Shown here in pieces: positions 8,759 to 18,360 of a stretch of DNA of 21,865 nucleotides. Where the stretch lies: positions 1 through 21,865 of the forward strand of contig NHZP01000139.1 of assembly GCA_003313425.1 (NCBI GenBank), written 5' to 3'. The notes under the pieces were generated by a model. It was not told the DNA's origin. It did no database searches and saw only the letters and a list, made by a program, of their open reading frames with translations. This stretch comes from Pseudopyrenochaeta lycopersici (taxonomy: Eukaryota > Ascomycota > Dothideomycetes > Pleosporales > Pseudopyrenochaetaceae). The stretch's first letter is position 1, and every line of letters begins with the position of its first letter. The translations under genes and the position numbers were made by a program.

Positions 8759-9078
8759 AGTGTCGAGCAAGTTATGTGCGTTACGTATGCAATTCGATAG
8801 TGTTGTTATAATAGGGTAAAGGAGCAGCGCGATATCACAACAACACTAGAAAACTCTGCTATCACAAAGTAGGTCCGCACCTCGTTACTAGGGAATAAAA
8901 GTCTCAATCACCTCGACTTCGCCAGAGGCAGGAGCGCAAACACGGGGCGCTTACAACACACAACAACGACGCGTCTAGGACGCGCGATCAAAACACACAC
9001 ATATAGACACTCTTTTCCTATTTTCCTGCATAGTTTTAGGTTTTTATTAAGGCTATTAATGCTGTCGGGACGCTAGCT
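8759..9078 (+). other. Untranslated 3' region of element C
   Basis: I see no supported reading frame on either strand. On the minus strand it would hold the promoter and 5' leader of the antisense gene. It contains a 10-bp inverted repeat, TAGTGTTGTT at 8798-8807 and AACAACACTA at 8839-8848, separated by 31 nt, and a CA-rich stretch at about 8955-9005. The function of either is unknown. Confidence 0.5.
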
Positions 9079-9089
9079 AGAGGGGAAGG
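9079..9089 (+). promoter_or_regulatory. Polypurine tract of element C
   Basis: AGAGGGGAAGG is an all-purine run ending three bases before the 3' LTR (CTC then TGTAAC). This is the expected primer site for plus-strand DNA synthesis in an LTR retrotransposon. Confidence 0.82.
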
Positions 9090-9092
9090 CTC

Positions 9093-9323
9093 TGTAACAA
9101 AGTATCGTAAATCTGAATCTTGGTGTTGTAGTATGGTTGCGCTAGACCTTTTCGAGGGCTAGCGCGCACCGCGACGGACCTGCTTAAAACCTGCGCTGGC
9201 TGCGCGGAGCGGGGACGACAAGTATTATTCTCTCCTATAGCTGAGTGACAGCAATATAGAACCATCCCTTTACTATTATCTGTGGTGTGAAGCAAGTACT
9301 ATTGCCTGAAACCATACGTTACA
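9093..9323 (+). repeat. 3' LTR of element C (231 bp)
   Basis: It matches 2510-2737 over its full length, runs from TGTAACAAAG to CGTTACA, and is followed by the ATACT duplication. It keeps AAGTATTATT (9220-9229), the exact complement of the primer-binding site, which the 5' copy has shortened by three bases. TTAAAA at 9184-9189 may be the TATA-like element of the LTR promoter. Confidence 0.95.
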
Positions 9324-9328
9324 ATACT
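9324..9328. repeat. Right target-site duplication of element C (ATACT)
   Basis: It is identical to 2505-2509 and sits directly after the terminal CA of the 3' LTR. Confidence 0.93.
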
Positions 9329-9960
9329 AGAACGTATTAACTTAGTCTAAACGTCTACTTTTAGGCCTTACTTATATATAGTTTTTAGGGTGTTGTTGTT
9401 CTAGTTAGTTTGTCTAGCGTACCCTAAAAACTTGTTAGCGTAGTTAGTAGTAGACTAAGTTTACTACATGTTCTAGATTTTTTATTCTGTAATAGTTATC
9501 TTATTTAGAAGTCTAAACGCTTAACGTATGCGAGTCTTAAACTCGCTAGTTTCCTTAAATATGCTAATTAACTCTTTTAGTTTAGTGTCCTTACTTATGT
9601 ACTTAACTAATAAAGGCTTTACTTATTTAGCAGCTTTGCCTCTTATGTAGCTAGATATAAGTACTGCTTAGTTATTATTATCTATAGTAGTCGCGTTAAA
9701 CTTAAAGAATAGGTTGAATTAAAGTAACTATTCTTTAAGTTTAAACTAAGCTCTATAGAAGAGGTCTAGTTTAGTAACAGCGTTGCCTAGCCTAGTTATA
9801 TAGTAGGCCGCGTTTTCTATATAAGTGTTACTTATCTTAAGGGTGTTTAAAGTATAAAGATCTTAAAAGCTATTAGTAAGAATAACTAATAAGACTATAA
9901 GGTTAGTTCTCTAGGATAGAGTAAGGGACTATATAGAAGGGGGTTTATTACTAAGATAGT
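9324..9960 (-). pseudogene. Element A gag, 5' part (RIPped Gypsy-like)
   Basis: Reading leftward from about 9900, one frame with only RIP-type stops gives a Gypsy-type capsid region: VTKLDLFYRA, then SYIRGKAAK, then ISIFKETSEFKTRIR, then NYANKFLGYARQTN, and IYK.GLKVDV.TKLIRSS at the insertion point. These match the usual order of Ty3/Gypsy gag (SYLRG.A..W, then F..YA..T.W, then Y..GLK..V.DEL). The frame resumes without a shift at 2504 after element C and one target duplication are removed. The start codon is not visible. RIP turns ATG into ATA, and several ATA codons lie in the 9890-9960 region. Confidence 0.78.
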
Positions 9961-9989
9961 AAGAGAGCGCTTCTATAAAGAGTACTAAG

Positions 9990-10244
9990 AGTTAAGAATA
10001 ATTAGTATTACTATTACTATACTATAGAGTATAATATTAAGTTAAATATAATAATCTATAAGGGCCTATTGTAGTAATCTATATACATAGTGCGCTCGTT
10101 ACGCTCGCCGCAAGCACGGTAAGCGCTCGTCCTTAGCAGAGCGAGCGGTCACGTAACGTGTAACAGAGTAGGATGCTGGCGCTTTCTAACTGGCCGCCAG
10201 CCCTTAGAGTGCTCCCTCCCTGTCTAGGATTTTAGATCCTAACA
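9990..10244 (-). repeat. Probable LTR of element A
   Basis: On the minus strand, TGTTAGGATC begins at 10244, exactly where sequence homologous to family-B pol (10245 onward) stops, so this is the outer end of an insertion. The block from 10230 to 10090 is GC-richer and less RIPped than its surroundings, and a TATATA lies near 10081-10086. The inner end, near 9990, is a guess, because RIP has blurred the expected CA and the primer site. No second copy is in the window: the other end of element A is lost at the HET junction. Confidence 0.5.
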
Positions 10245-11088
10245 AAAGATAACCTTAAAGATTTTATTAAAAACCTAGTTACTAACCTTAAGTTTACCTA
10301 GCCTGCTAAGATAAGTAGAGTACTAAATAAGTAATCCTTAGACAAGTCTAAAGTAATTACTTAGTTCTTAATAAGATTTAAGAAGCCTAAAAGCCTTATA
10401 AGGGCATAACTTCAACTATAAAAAAAGAGGGTAATAAATTTCTTTATATAAGAAGGCTATCTATTCTAAAAGTCTATAAGGAATATAGCTATTTATTAAG
10501 TTATAGATAATCCTAATCTTAAGACTATAGCTATATAAAAAGTATATTAATAAATTAGTTATAGAGGAGTAAATAGCGTCTATTTAATACTTACTTAATA
10601 ATACTAGTAGGAAAGGATATATAAGGGAGTGCGACGCATAATTATATTATATAAACAGTACTAGCGAAGATTATTAAGTTATAAGTAAGAGATACTAATA
10701 AATACCTACTATTATACGTTATAGGAATAAGTTATAGTAGATATTATTTATATACTATATTATTAAGGAAAGAAATTTATTATAATTATATAAGAATACC
10801 TTAGTAGATAGCTAGAGGCACGAGTAATAGCTAATAATAAGTTATCTACTATCGCTAAGTTTTTATATAAGGAAATCTTATATTGCTAGAGTATAATAAG
10901 GATACTTACTATAGATAAAAGACTTAATTTTAGAAAGGTAGTTAAAGCCTTTACTAGGATTTATTTTATTAGAAGGATCTAGGTATTAGTATATAACTCT
11001 TAGGCTATAAGAAAAATTAAGGGTAGTTATAAGCTAATATATAACGCACTAGTAAAGCTTTCTAGACTTTAGGTTAATAATCTTCTAA
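10245..11088 (+). pseudogene. Family B integrase fragment (RIPped)
   Basis: One plus frame starts in the linker after RNase H (DNLKDFIKN), shared with 17272-17383, and continues into a Gypsy-type integrase. The HHCC finger is laid out correctly, but all four ligands read Tyr (10545, 10560, 10650, 10659). The core keeps the first two Asp (10740-10742 and 10914-10916). The Glu reads Lys (11019-11021, in the NSQAIRKIKGSYK segment, expected as NGKIEGGHK). The fragment ends near 11088 with a WVNNLP-like segment. Its 5' side is cut by the LTR of element A and its 3' side ends abruptly at un-RIPped DNA. It supplies most of the integrase part missing from the larger family-B copy downstream. Confidence 0.8.
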
Positions 11089-11652
11089 TAGTGTGCCGTT
11101 GCACAGGGTACCTGGGCAATCAGGTGATGATGGGTTTCCTTTGTCAGCGAAATTTGGTGATAAAACTTGGAGATGCGAGAGATCTCAACATCATGCACCA
11201 GACGTGATGCACCATGCACTACACACTACGACAATTTACTTTAAAACTGAGATTTTGCAAAGTAGCTAGTGCATTAGCTACGTCAATTCAATAAGATTTC
11301 AGACCATTTTGTTTATTACTTTTAATCAGGCTCCATACTTACCTTCGTTTCTGGCAGACTGCACAGGCAGGGCTGCTCCTGTTATTCACGCACGTTTAAT
11401 TCCAACGTTACCTCTCATTCACAACACCAGAACTGCGGGATTATGCTAAACTACCTTGTTAACTCCACAAATAATGGCGAAGCCTAAGGGGCATAACAGT
11501 CTGTTCTGGTTAGGCTACAGCTAATAAGAGCAGAAAAAGCCTACATAGCATTAAACTATTAACATTAAAAATACAAATATAAGAGCGCTATATTGCGATA
11601 CAGAGATTATAGGATTACCTAGAAAGAGCTAGGTGTCTGTTTAACCCTGACA
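11089..11652. other. Un-RIPped unique sequence
   Basis: Base composition changes sharply at about 11088 from AT-rich RIPped sequence to mixed unique sequence. I see no coding frame of useful length, no RNA gene and no repeat unit on either strand. Confidence 0.5.
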
Positions 11653-11892
11653 AACCTTTAAGAGGGATAGCGCTGTTGCGGCTAGCCTTCAGAACCTTTA
11701 AGAGGGGTGGCGCTGTTACGGCCAGCCTTCGGAACCTTTGAGAGGGATGGCGCTGTTGCGGCCAACCTTCGGAACCTTTGAGAGGGATGGCGCTGTTGCG
11801 GCCAACCTTCGGAACCTTTGAGAGGGATGGCGCTATTGCGGCCAACCTTCGGAACCTTAGAGAGGGATGGCGCTGTTACAGCCACCCCCTCT
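11653..11892. repeat. Minisatellite, 6 x 40 bp
   Basis: Units start at 11653, 11693, 11733, 11773, 11813 and 11853, each about AACCTTTGAGAGGGATGGCG followed by CTGTTGCGGCCAACCTTCGG. Units 3 to 5 are nearly identical; the first two and the last are more diverged, and the last decays after about 11884. Forty is not a multiple of three, so the open reverse-strand readings cycle through all frames and are probably not genes. Differences between units are few and are mostly transitions. Confidence 0.95.
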
Positions 11893-12080
11893 ACATTTTT
11901 AGAGCTAAGAGTTGACAGGGACCAGCTCTGTTAAGGCTGTATCCTTATTATCTTACTATAACAAATTAAGACTTCCTATATAATAAGCAGAAGCTAACTT
12001 AGTAGTAGCAGGACAAGAAGATAAATAAGAATAAGATAATAGAAAATAAAAATAAGAACAACTATAAATAATTCGGAAAT
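11893..12080. other. Junction and AT-rich leader of the large family-B copy
   Basis: After the minisatellite the sequence becomes AT-rich and RIP-like from about 11940. No clear 5' LTR, TG terminus or primer-binding site is visible. The stretch 11995-12065 is A/G-rich (many AAT, AAG and GAT triplets) and could be either leader or an Asn/Lys/Asp-rich start of gag. Confidence 0.4.
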
Positions 12081-15000
12081 AATTCAGAAGTAGTACAGTA
12101 TTAGATTTTAGTTAATTATTAGTGTTAGCAAGGAACTGCCTAGTAGTTATAGTCTCCTTATTCAGTTATACTAAAGGGCTGCAGCAGCCTATTTAGGATC
12201 CAGCCTTCAGCTATCCTTATAGCTAAATCGATACTAGATTCGCTGTTATTTAGATTAGATCTTACGCTGGCTATTAAGGTTATTAAGAAACATACTATAG
12301 ATACTAGCAAAGTACTTATGCCTATAAGGCTGGCGAGGAAAGACTTTCTATTTACAGGAAAGGACGTTACTAAGTTCCTAGATAACTTTAATCGCTAGGC
12401 CGATAATAGCGGCTATAATAACTATTAAAAGATAAGAATCCTTCTAGACTTCTATAATACTATATGCAGAAGCTTTATTAAGAAAATAAGGCTATATAGG
12501 GCACTAGACTAGAAGAAGCTTTAAGAAGTAATAAAAGAGTATTAGCATGATTAAGATATAGCTTAACGCATAGGAACGCGAGCGTTCCTAGAGACCTATG
12601 TTTCTGAGACGTTAAGAAAATTCCTAGGGCTATCTAAGTATTTAACTAACTTCGCAGCGTACAGTAACGCTTATATTAAGACAGGCTAGCTGCATAGGAC
12701 AGAGGCTAGCTTCCTTTTTACTAGAGGCCTTCTAAGAGAAGACTAGGACATAATCTTTATCTATATACATAAAGGGCTGATTCTAGACAAGCTAGAGAGT
12801 TTTAATATTAAGAAGATTTACACGTATCTTAAGCGCGTGTACCACTAGAGAGAGGGGATAAAACAGATATCCCCTAGCTATGCAGAAAGAGAGGCTAAGC
12901 TTGCACACTAGATCCTAGGTTAAGAAAAGAAAATATTAATAGCTAAGCAGCTAAAAGATACAGTTAATAACTATAAGAAAAGTAAAGTTTAAGAAGAAGC
13001 TAGGCCTGCTCTTCTACCTAGTGTAGATCCAGAGGTTTAAGACCTTATTTCAGCCCTCGGCGACTAGAAGATTAGCCTAGCTAAGGTTAATAAGATAATA
13101 GTTTATCCCAAACTAGGTTAGATTCTGAGGAACCTAGCTACCTACGCGTACTTCATCAGCTAAGTCGTCTTAAGAGATAATACTAAGCAGCTACTATTAG
13201 AAAGGAATAATAGCTCTTACGTAATAACGGCTCCTCGCAGCTTAAATCCTTAGTAAGGCGCGATTACTATCTAAGGCCGTGAATATCGAAATACTTGTAA
13301 TATGTGCAACCTCCCTAGTTACATTGCTAGAGAATGTAAGCTATATTAGCTACTTTTACATCTTAGCTAGATTAGCTTTAAGTAGAACAGAGAAGTTAGA
13401 TATAAGACTTACTATTTTAGTCCTTCGCATAAGAAGTTAGGGCAAATCTAAGGAACTGCACCCTAAACGCTGCAGCTCTATTAGTTAAAACAGAAAATTT
13501 AGGAGTATTACAGAGTTACTAATAATGTTCTAGATTAGCTAGTGTTAGCAGTATATCTAGAGAAGTTTAATAGAGTAGACTTAAGGCCTGCTTAATATTA
13601 AAAGCTTAGACTACTAGCTGTGCAGTAATAGAAGGTAGTTAGTCCTAATACAAATACAATTATAGAAGATAGATATAGCAGGGCAGCTATAAGCCCGGCC
13701 AAGGATCTTCTAAACTTTTAGAATGTTAGGATATTACTAAGAGGCTTAACTAAGGCGTGTTTTGCCCTTAATAAGGTTACATCTTAGGACATTATTCTTA
13801 GTGCTTTTAAGGAAGGAGTAGTAAATACTAGCTTAACTTATATAGTAACACGCTCTTAAATACGTTAGAATATTAGGAAAGATCTAGTTCTTAAGAAAGT
13901 TAGGCAGAGTAAAGTTTAGAAGTAAGCTCCTGCTAAACCTCCTTATTCTAAGTAAGTAAAGCGAGTTATAGTTAAGGACTATTATATGCCTACTATAAGA
14001 GGCAACACTGCATTTAAACTAATAGATATTAAGGAATTTAAACAAGTAGAGCTAATTCTATTCGCTAGCTAAGCCTATAATAAGCTATTCTCTCTTATAT
14101 AGCCTCTAGATAATAATAGAAGTTTTTAGAATTTAAAAGCTAAGCCTAAATTTATTAGTTAGAATAAGAAAAAAAAGAACTAGAATAACAGCCTTACTAA
14201 CATAGAGCTCTGTTATTTGCTAGGCCTGTATCTAAACTGTATCGCTACTACTATACTGCGTTAAGAGGTACGTAGTGTAACTTTTAGGGACCTTATAAGC
14301 TAATATTAGCTTTAAAAATAAGTTAGAAATATATTAAAAGCGATTAATGAGCCTACTGCGTTGTTAGCTAGCGTGAACGCTGTAGAATTAAGTATTAGGC
14401 CGGCCAACTAATCAGCAATCGCTAGGTTAGCTAAGCAAGACCTGCTGAAACCTAATTAGCTAACACTGCAGTGCCTTACCCCGTACAACCCCGCGTCCGC
14501 CCAAGTTATTAGGGATGTTCAGAGGCATTTTTCTAATAAAGAAAAGGTTAAATTAAATTAATTAGAGACTGTTAGTCTCGAAAAAGGACTGAATTTAGGG
14601 CTTAACTTAATATAATTTAGGACTTTTAATGCCTAAACTAGGCATAAGGCCCTAGGAATATATAATACTTAGCATAAAGCTTTAGTTAATCCTACTAAAT
14701 AAGAAGCTACGATAATTCGAAAGAAGATAGGTATAGCTTACGTGTAGTGTAACCTTCTAACCTGCTAGGCCTTATTTAATAAGTATACAGTAAAGTGTCT
14801 TATTAACACTAGCGTATAGATAAACCTTTTAAGATATAGTGCGGCTAAGGTATTAAAGCTTACATATAAAGACTATAAGTAAGGTAGCTCGCATTAAGAT
14901 AGAGTAGTTACTATAAATAGAAGCACTAATCCTTTTATAGGAACTGCGTAGAGTGTCCTAGTTAAAGTAGGGGAGGTAACTGTTATTAGTTACTTTAGGA

Positions 15001-15332
15001 TTATTTAAAACCTAATAAGATTAGCAATTTTAGGTAGACCTTAGTGCGCTTTAGTAAGGTTATTAATTTAGTATAACGTATATAGAAGGATTACGTGCAG
15101 GATTATTTCTAAGAATAGAGACAGAAACGCTGTCTTTATAGCCTCTAATTCTGCTCCGCTGCATCTAAGAGACTATATACTAACTCCTAAAGATAAAGAA
15201 AATATATAGTAGATACCCTTTCTAGGGAGGAGTGTCTAGATTTAAGTAGAAGATACCTAGGATAATATTTTAGTTTAGAATCTTATTTATCTTATACTTA
15301 GGTTAAGTATATTTAGGAAGCTAAGTTTATAA
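12081..15332 (+). pseudogene. Family B gag-protease (RIPped)
   Basis: A single frame with RIP-type stops can be read for about 3.2 kb. Its N-terminal part (FTGKDVTKFLDNFNR, then ETLRKFLGLSKYL) looks like a fungal capsid domain. A CCHC knuckle lies at 13296-13337 with exact spacing; its two first Cys and the last Cys survive and only the His reads Tyr. A retropepsin-like protease follows at about 14790-15120. The catalytic D-T-G reads N-T-S (14805-14813) through TG to TA changes, and the LGRP-like segment (AILGRPQ) is present near 15030. The 5' end is uncertain. Pol follows in the -1 frame. The product would be the capsid and the processing protease of a Gypsy-type element. Confidence 0.78.
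14404..14461 (+). repeat. Copy 1 of a diverged ~58-bp repeat
   Basis: This stretch inside the gag-protease region is similar to 18302-18357, about 80% by eye. Both copies contain GCAAGACCT and end in TAATTAGCT, and both read IAR..A.QDLLK.NQL in one frame. It may be a shared protein segment or a small noncoding repeat. Confidence 0.45.
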
Positions 15333-18117
15333 AAGCTTCTGTTAGATTTAGTAAATTTTTACCTATTTTTACAACTAATAATAAGCAGCAATTTAAAGAA
15401 TAGGTAAAGTAAGTAATAAGCTATAGAGTTAGAGCCTCTAAGGATCTTTTAGCAGTGCGAGAATTAGAGTCTTTTTTAGTTATGTGTAAACTTAACTGTT
15501 AGGCGCAATAGGAAAAGAGAAGGAAGTGCACAGACAGTTAGGTTAATACCCTGCATAAGAGGGTAGCTAACAAGGTATAACCTATAGATATTCCTGCGGT
15601 ATTAGATATTAAGGAGTTTAGGCGTAAGGATTAGAAGCGATATACTGTTAAACTATAACTCTTAAGAAAAAGTCTAAGACCTCCTAATATTAGACTTTTT
15701 AATTACCTTTTTAAGTGCAGACATATAGTATTCCTATAAGGTATAAGATTAATACTAGAAAGGCTAGCTTTATAAAAGTTTAGATCTAAGTTAATAAAAT
15801 TAGAAGTTTACTTATTTATTAAAATGTTAATAAATAGAGAAGGCGCGATCGCCTTCACTTTCTCTAAGACAGGATAAATTATTAAGGATGTATGTCCTCT
15901 ATATAAGATACAGACTATTAAACATAAAGCTTAGCAAGAAAAATTGTTCCTAATAGCGCGAGCTGTTAAAGAAGAGGTAGTTATAATGTTTAATAACAGA
16001 CTTAATTAAGGGGTACTAGAAAGATGCGCTAGTTAGTACAGAAACTTATAGTTTCTAGTTAAAAAGAAGGATAAGAGTTATTAGATAATACTTAGGTTAA
16101 TTAAGATAAACGCAGTGTCTCTTAGGGATACTAATCTGCCTCTAACAGCAGATAAATTCTCTAAGCGTTTTAGTAGATGTTGTATTCTGTCTCTTATAGA
16201 TCTATTCTTAGGATATAACTAGATTACACTTTATCTAGATAGTAGAGATATAACTACCTTTTATATGCTAGTTAGTTTACTTCAATACTGTACAATAGTT
16301 TAAGGCGCGACTAACTTAGTTACAGTCTTTTAGCGAGTAGTTATAAAGATTATAAAGGATTATTAGCTATATACTATTCCTTTTATAGATAAAATAGTAC
16401 TAGCAGTCCTAAAACTAACTATAGAGGAGAAGAAGTATTTCCTAAAGTAAGAAGATATATATTAGAACATATTTAATAGCTAGATAAGGCTCTAGCTAAC
16501 GTAGAAAAAGCTAGAGCTATAATTTTAAGTAAGAAGTATTATTAGGGAGTCTCTAGATTAGGGGTAGTTAGATATAAGGTTACTGCGTAAGAGAGATATC
16601 TAGATTAATAGAAAGTAGCTAAGATTCTAGATTAGCTAGAATACAGAAATATAAAAGAAGTAAGGGCGTTTATAAGTATCTGCGTCTACTATAAGATATA
16701 GGTGCCTAGCTTTACTATTTGCGCGAAGCCCCTATTCTAGTTAATAAGGACTAGTATTAAATAGAGATAGCAGGAAGCTTAATAAGAGGCTATGCGTACC
16801 TTAAAGTAATATATTACTTTAGCCCTAGCGTTAGTAAGTCCTAATTATAAGAATAGAGGTATGCTTTTTATAGTAGTAGATGCGAGTAAGGAAGGCGTAG
16901 GCGCGTCTCTTAAACAGATTAGAGCAGATAGAAAGAGACACCTATATTAATTTAAAAGTATAATTTAGTTAAAAGCTAAGAGTCTCTAGCACTTAATAAA
17001 GCTTAAGTGCAAGGCAGTATTATAGGCGTTAAAGAAATTCAGAACCTAGCTATATAGACAACATTTTACTATTAAAACAGACGCTTAGACGCTCATTTAT
17101 TAACTTAACAGATTATCGCCTGACGTCCCTAGGTTAGTCTAAAATAGGTAGCTTACAGCTATCCTTACCTAGGACTTTAATATTAAGCATGTTCCTAGAA
17201 AGAAGAATGTTGTTACTGATACGTTATTATGTTACCTAAAGCTAGAAGGATAGGAACAGCTAGATAAGACTAAAGATAACCTCGAAGATTTTATTAAAAA
17301 CGTAATTACTAACCTTAAGTTTACTTTACCTGCTAAGATAAGTAGGGTACTAAATAAGTAATACTTAGATAAGTCTAAAGTAACGTTAAGAGGCTAGTTG
17401 TTAGCAGTACAAGCTATGCAGCTAGATTTAAGAGATTAATTTCTTAAGGATGCAGTGTTAAGAACTAAGCGCCTACAACGCGAAAAGAAGGAATATTAGG
17501 ATAATTATAGGGAGATTTATTAAGAAGAAATTAAAGATAATAACTTCGCACTAATATAGGACTTAGCTAGAGATATTAATATATTAAGAGATAAGAAGCT
17601 TATAAGCAGGTAGCTAGGACTATATAAAGTCTTTTATGCTAAGTAGGATAAAGGTAACTATTAACTTATAGACCTTAATAGCACGCGATTTAGAAACACT
17701 ACCCTAGGATAGAGACTTAAACTGTAGGTACCTTAAGATAAAAGTAAGGTTGCTTAGGAGTATTAAGGTTGCGCAAAGCTATAGGATCTATTATTATAGG
17801 ATGTTAAGGCTAACTTTTTACCGCCGCCTGCTTAATTTAATAACTCTTAAGACGATAAGTTTACAGTTATTAAGAATCCTAACTAAGACGCGATTTAGTT
17901 ATAAGAGATAGAGATTAACCCTCCTATAAACTTAGATTTATCTGAAGATATAACACAGCTAACTGCGCGCAGCTATCCTGTTATTATACTAAGATCTTTA
18001 ACAGAGACTAAGAGATAATAATATGTTTAAATACCTAAGTTAGAAATTAATTCTAACTTAGAAGATAAGCTTACTTAAGCCTAGGAGACAGGCTTTTATC
18101 TTAAAGTAGGGGAGGGG
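15317..18117 (+). pseudogene. Family B pol: RT-RNaseH with integrase core deleted (RIPped)
   Basis: The frame opens with EAKFIKASVRFSKFLP. The RT covers about 15950-16410, with FLVKKKDKSY, motif A SLIDLFLGYNQ (Asp at 16199-16201) and FIDK (16382-16393) where an F-I-D-D box is expected. A single-base indel at about 16395-16410 shifts the frame by -1, after which GEEVFPKVRRYILEHI, EVRAFISICVYY and RNase H follow (VVDASKEGVGA near 16873-16905; TDAQTL; VVTDTL at about 17209). After DNLEDFIKN the protein should enter the HHCC finger and DDE core. Instead it passes in frame, near 17383, to the far C-terminal part of integrase (LLAVQAMQLDLRD, then RQLGLYKVFYA, a GPY/F-like module). The sequence continues to a purine-rich tract. 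It would have been unable to integrate alone. Confidence 0.8.
17272..17383 (+). repeat. Linker shared with the integrase fragment (copy at 10245-10356)
   Basis: These 112 bp align without a gap to 10245-10356 with about ten mismatches by eye. Similarity stops exactly where the fragment goes on into integrase and this copy jumps to the integrase tail. The shared block shows that both pieces belong to one family and marks the deletion edge. Confidence 0.88.
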
Positions 18118-18299
18118 CTGTATTTCCTTTATTAAATTTTCGCATATTTTTACATATTTAGTATTACACACACGCAGCGTAACCTCCTAGGCATATAAAA
18201 ATAAGTTAAAACTAAACAAAATATTATTTAGAGTTGCTGGGAGGTTAATCTCCTTATTACGTAATTAAAAATAGTGGAGAAACTAGGGTGTTAAAGAGT
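18103..18299 (+). repeat. Polypurine tract and possible 3' LTR remnant of family B copy
   Basis: AAAGTAGGGGAGGGG at 18103-18117 is followed by C and then TGTATTTCC at 18119, a plausible tract-plus-LTR start. The next 180 bp are AT-rich and noncoding (for example TTTTCGCATATTTTTACAT). No matching 5' LTR was found upstream of the gag, so the LTR call is tentative and the right end is unknown. Confidence 0.4.
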
Positions 18300-18301
18300 C
18301 T

Positions 18302-18357
18302 GGCTAATTAGTAATCGCCAGGTAAGCTTAGCAAGACCTACTAAAATCTAATTAGCT
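18302..18357 (+). repeat. Copy 2 of a diverged ~58-bp repeat
   Basis: It is similar to 14404-14461. It lies between the supposed LTR remnant and the start of the long unidentified frame, and may belong to either. Confidence 0.45.
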
Positions 18358-18360
18358 GGA

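Larger units (their letters stand above)
2510..9323 (+). mobile_element. Complete chromovirus-type LTR retrotransposon (element C)
   Basis: The element is 6,814 bp. It has LTRs at both ends, TG...CA termini with the inverted repeat TGTAAC/GTTACA, a 5-bp duplication, gag, then PR-RT-RNaseH-IN with a C-terminal chromodomain, and a polypurine tract before the 3' LTR. Domain order and chromodomain place it in the Ty3/Gypsy chromoviruses. All protein-coding parts carry RIP-type stops, so it cannot move by itself. Unusually, about 1.5 kb separates the end of pol from the 3' LTR, and this space holds a spliced antisense gene (7825-8758). Once RIP is discounted the LTRs are almost identical, so insertion was recent when RIP acted. 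Confidence 0.93.

Noticed and set aside
11615..11885. Minus-strand repeat protein over the minisatellite
   Set aside because: A 40-bp unit makes all frames cycle, so openness comes from the repeat and not from selection.
11653..11892. CRISPR array
   Set aside because: Units are contiguous with no unique spacers, and the organism is a eukaryote.
11940..12000. 5' LTR of the family-B copy
   Set aside because: CTGTATCC at about 11938 slightly resembles CTGTATTTCC at 18118, but the similarity does not extend.
15330..15359. AAATTTT slippery heptamer between family-B protease and RT
   Set aside because: It is in a suitable phase at 15353-15359, but pol-like sequence (EAKFIKASV) already appears upstream of it, so the switch must come earlier.
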